NCBI GenBank assembly: GCA_021513715.1 | Contig: CP084167.1 | Location: 1 to 64,000 of the forward strand | Length of the DNA: 64,000 bases | Reading direction: 5' to 3' | From: Candidatus Heimdallarchaeum endolithica | GTDB taxonomy: Archaea > Asgardarchaeota > Heimdallarchaeia > Heimdallarchaeales > Heimdallarchaeaceae | In this document: piece after piece, positions 62,903 through 64,000 of the stretch | Numbering within the stretch: position 1 is the first letter of the stretch | Layout of the letters: the number at the start of each line of letters is the position of its first letter | The notes under the pieces: generated by a model | Database searches by the model: none | Told to the model about the DNA's origin: nothing | What the model saw: the letters and a program-made list of their open reading frames with translations, nothing else | Made by a program: the position numbers and the translations under genes

Positions 62903-62908
62903 GAAAAA

Positions 62909-63973
62909 TCAAAGAGGAACAAGGATATCGTACAAATTATTATCTCCTACTTTTTCTTTTAATAGTTCTTTTAATTTTTGATTAATATCACGATAAAAAT
63001 GGAGTTTCATTTCAGAACTTAATTGCCAAGTGTTCAACTCTTGATTTACAATTAAAATATTTTCTTTCATCCTTTTAATGGCATCTTCCATTGAAAAAAT
63101 TGATGAGAAAAGGATTCCTAGTTCTGAAATGTTTAGATTTATTGTGTTAGGTGTTAAATTTTGAACTTTTTGTAATAGTGAAAGAGTATATTTAAGTTCT
63201 GGAAAACTGATTAATTGTCCTTTCAATTCTTGGATTGTAAATTGTCCTATAATGTTAGCATCGATTAACTGTCTAAAAGGTTCAGTAAGTTCGTTGTATT
63301 CTCTAAAATAAGAAACGGTATAAAGATTTTCTAGTTGTTCTCTTATTTCCTTTGTAATAGTGTCTAATGATTTATTTGGTTCTTTATTTTTCAGAGCTAA
63401 ATTGATAGTAGAAGATAAATGAACAAGAGAATCTTGGATAACATCAACTTCTTCATTTTCAAGAAGTTTGATTTTAAGAATATCAAAAGGCAACTCTGGA
63501 AGAGCTATATAGAACTCTTCTTCAGTATCATTGTTATGTAATGAGTCATCTAGTAGAAACTCTCTAAAATAAAGAGAAAACTTTGATAATTGTCGTTTTA
63601 AGCTTTCACTTCCCACAAAAGCTTTTTTCCTTAAACCTAACTGTTGTTTTAAAATTTCTAATAAAGATGGTATCTCAATTTTATTAAAAACAACTTTATT
63701 TTTATCCAAAGAAGGAACCCATTTGTCTGAGGAGCCATATTCAACAGCTATTCTTCCTGCAGTAGTTGTTTCTGAAAATAATGCTTCCATTCCATAACTA
63801 AGAATTAAATTAGTTAGTGGAATATATGTAGCTTCACTTTTTCCAACTACTGCAATTCTGATAAAACCATATCCTGGGTAGATAGAATAATTTCTTACAA
63901 TTTCACGAAGATCATTATTTGTAATTAAGGATAATGTCATTGGATGTGTTAATTCTATGGTGTTTCCTACCAT
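62909..63973 (-). CDS. Hypothetical protein, largely helical
   Basis: The 354-residue protein starts with a mixed beta part (about 1-85), with IRIAVVGKSEATYIPLTN and a glycine-rich VEYGSSDK. It continues with long helices and an acidic-basic pattern. It is near the window edge but appears complete, since its ATG is at 63973. The convergent hydrolase gene ends seven bases away. No family is recognised. Confidence 0.5.
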   Translation of the reverse strand: MVGNTIELTHPMTLSLITNNDLREIVRNYSIYPGYGFIRIAVVGKSEATYIPLTNLILSYGMEALFSETTTAGRIAVEYGSSDKWVPSLDKNKVVFNKIEIPSLLEILKQQLGLRKKAFVGSESLKRQLSKFSLYFREFLLDDSLHNNDTEEEFYIALPELPFDILKIKLLENEEVDVIQDSLVHLSSTINLALKNKEPNKSLDTITKEIREQLENLYTVSYFREYNELTEPFRQLIDANIIGQFTIQELKGQLISFPELKYTLSLLQKVQNLTPNTINLNISELGILFSSIFSMEDAIKRMKENILIVNQELNTWQLSSEMKLHFYRDINQKLKELLKEKVGDNNLYDILVPL

Positions 63974-64000
63974 GAAAAAGTATCCTATTTCAAAAAAGTC

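Noticed and set aside
1..64000. tRNA or rRNA genes
   Set aside because: I looked for tRNA-like arms around the attachment repeats and intergenic regions and found none that I could support.

Overview
The window comes from an AT-rich archaeal chromosome, most likely an Asgard archaeon of Heimdallarchaeia type. The housekeeping genes on the right are archaeal: family-B DNA polymerase, Trm11/TrmG10-type tRNA methyltransferase, RNase Z, UPF0200/UPF0201 neighbours, ThpR next to an archaeal class I CCA-like protein, and zinc-ribbon proteins. Longin/roadblock-type proteins and a long leucine-rich-repeat protein point to Asgard. Initiation at TTG or GTG behind a strong GAGGTGA/GGAGG site is frequent. 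The lineage is an inference from gene content, not from a marker tree.

Region 1 (1-30392) is a complete integrated element of about 30.3 kb. It is bounded by 63-bp direct repeats that match at 62 of 63 positions (1-63 and 30330-30392), with a tyrosine recombinase beside the right repeat. It has five blocks. (a) A left regulatory operon (120-2478). (b) A long surface/structural operon (3517-15396): two paralogous signal-peptide plus C-terminal-anchor proteins, an 1822-residue fibre-like protein with near-identical coiled-coil repeats, and several membrane or coiled-coil proteins, followed by a P-loop ATPase (15746-17707). (c) A cargo block: a DNA methyltransferase with a possible endonuclease partner, then a minus-strand operon with a TIR-like protein and unknown genes. 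(d) A divergent pair of small ribbon-helix-helix regulators around an operator region with three related inverted repeats. (e) A tightly overlapping plus-strand operon of small zinc proteins, an unusual ParB-like protein and the integrase. I recognise no major capsid protein, but the layout fits a temperate virus or virus-like integrative element with a lysogeny-type switch.

Region 2 (30393-46740) is a plastic chromosomal zone. It holds two decayed copies of an IS481-like element, one intact IS4/IS5-like element with 17-bp terminal repeats, and a fragment of the same IS. It also holds a gene broken by one in-frame stop, a PIN/AbrB toxin-antitoxin-like operon, a duplicated three-gene longin/roadblock module with one copy frameshifted, an AbrB-DUF488 fusion, a cysteine-desulfurase homologue without the PLP lysine, and an LRR protein.

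Region 3 (46743-63973) is conserved chromosome: Nudix hydrolase, PolB with a degenerate exonuclease site, LarA-like protein, PRPP synthetase, tRNA methyltransferase, RNase Z, UPF0201, UPF0200 kinase, ThpR, a CCA-like protein lacking catalytic carboxylates, an ABC ATPase with a large insertion, and a metallo-beta-lactamase-fold hydrolase. Several of these look like pseudoenzymes or specialised paralogues.
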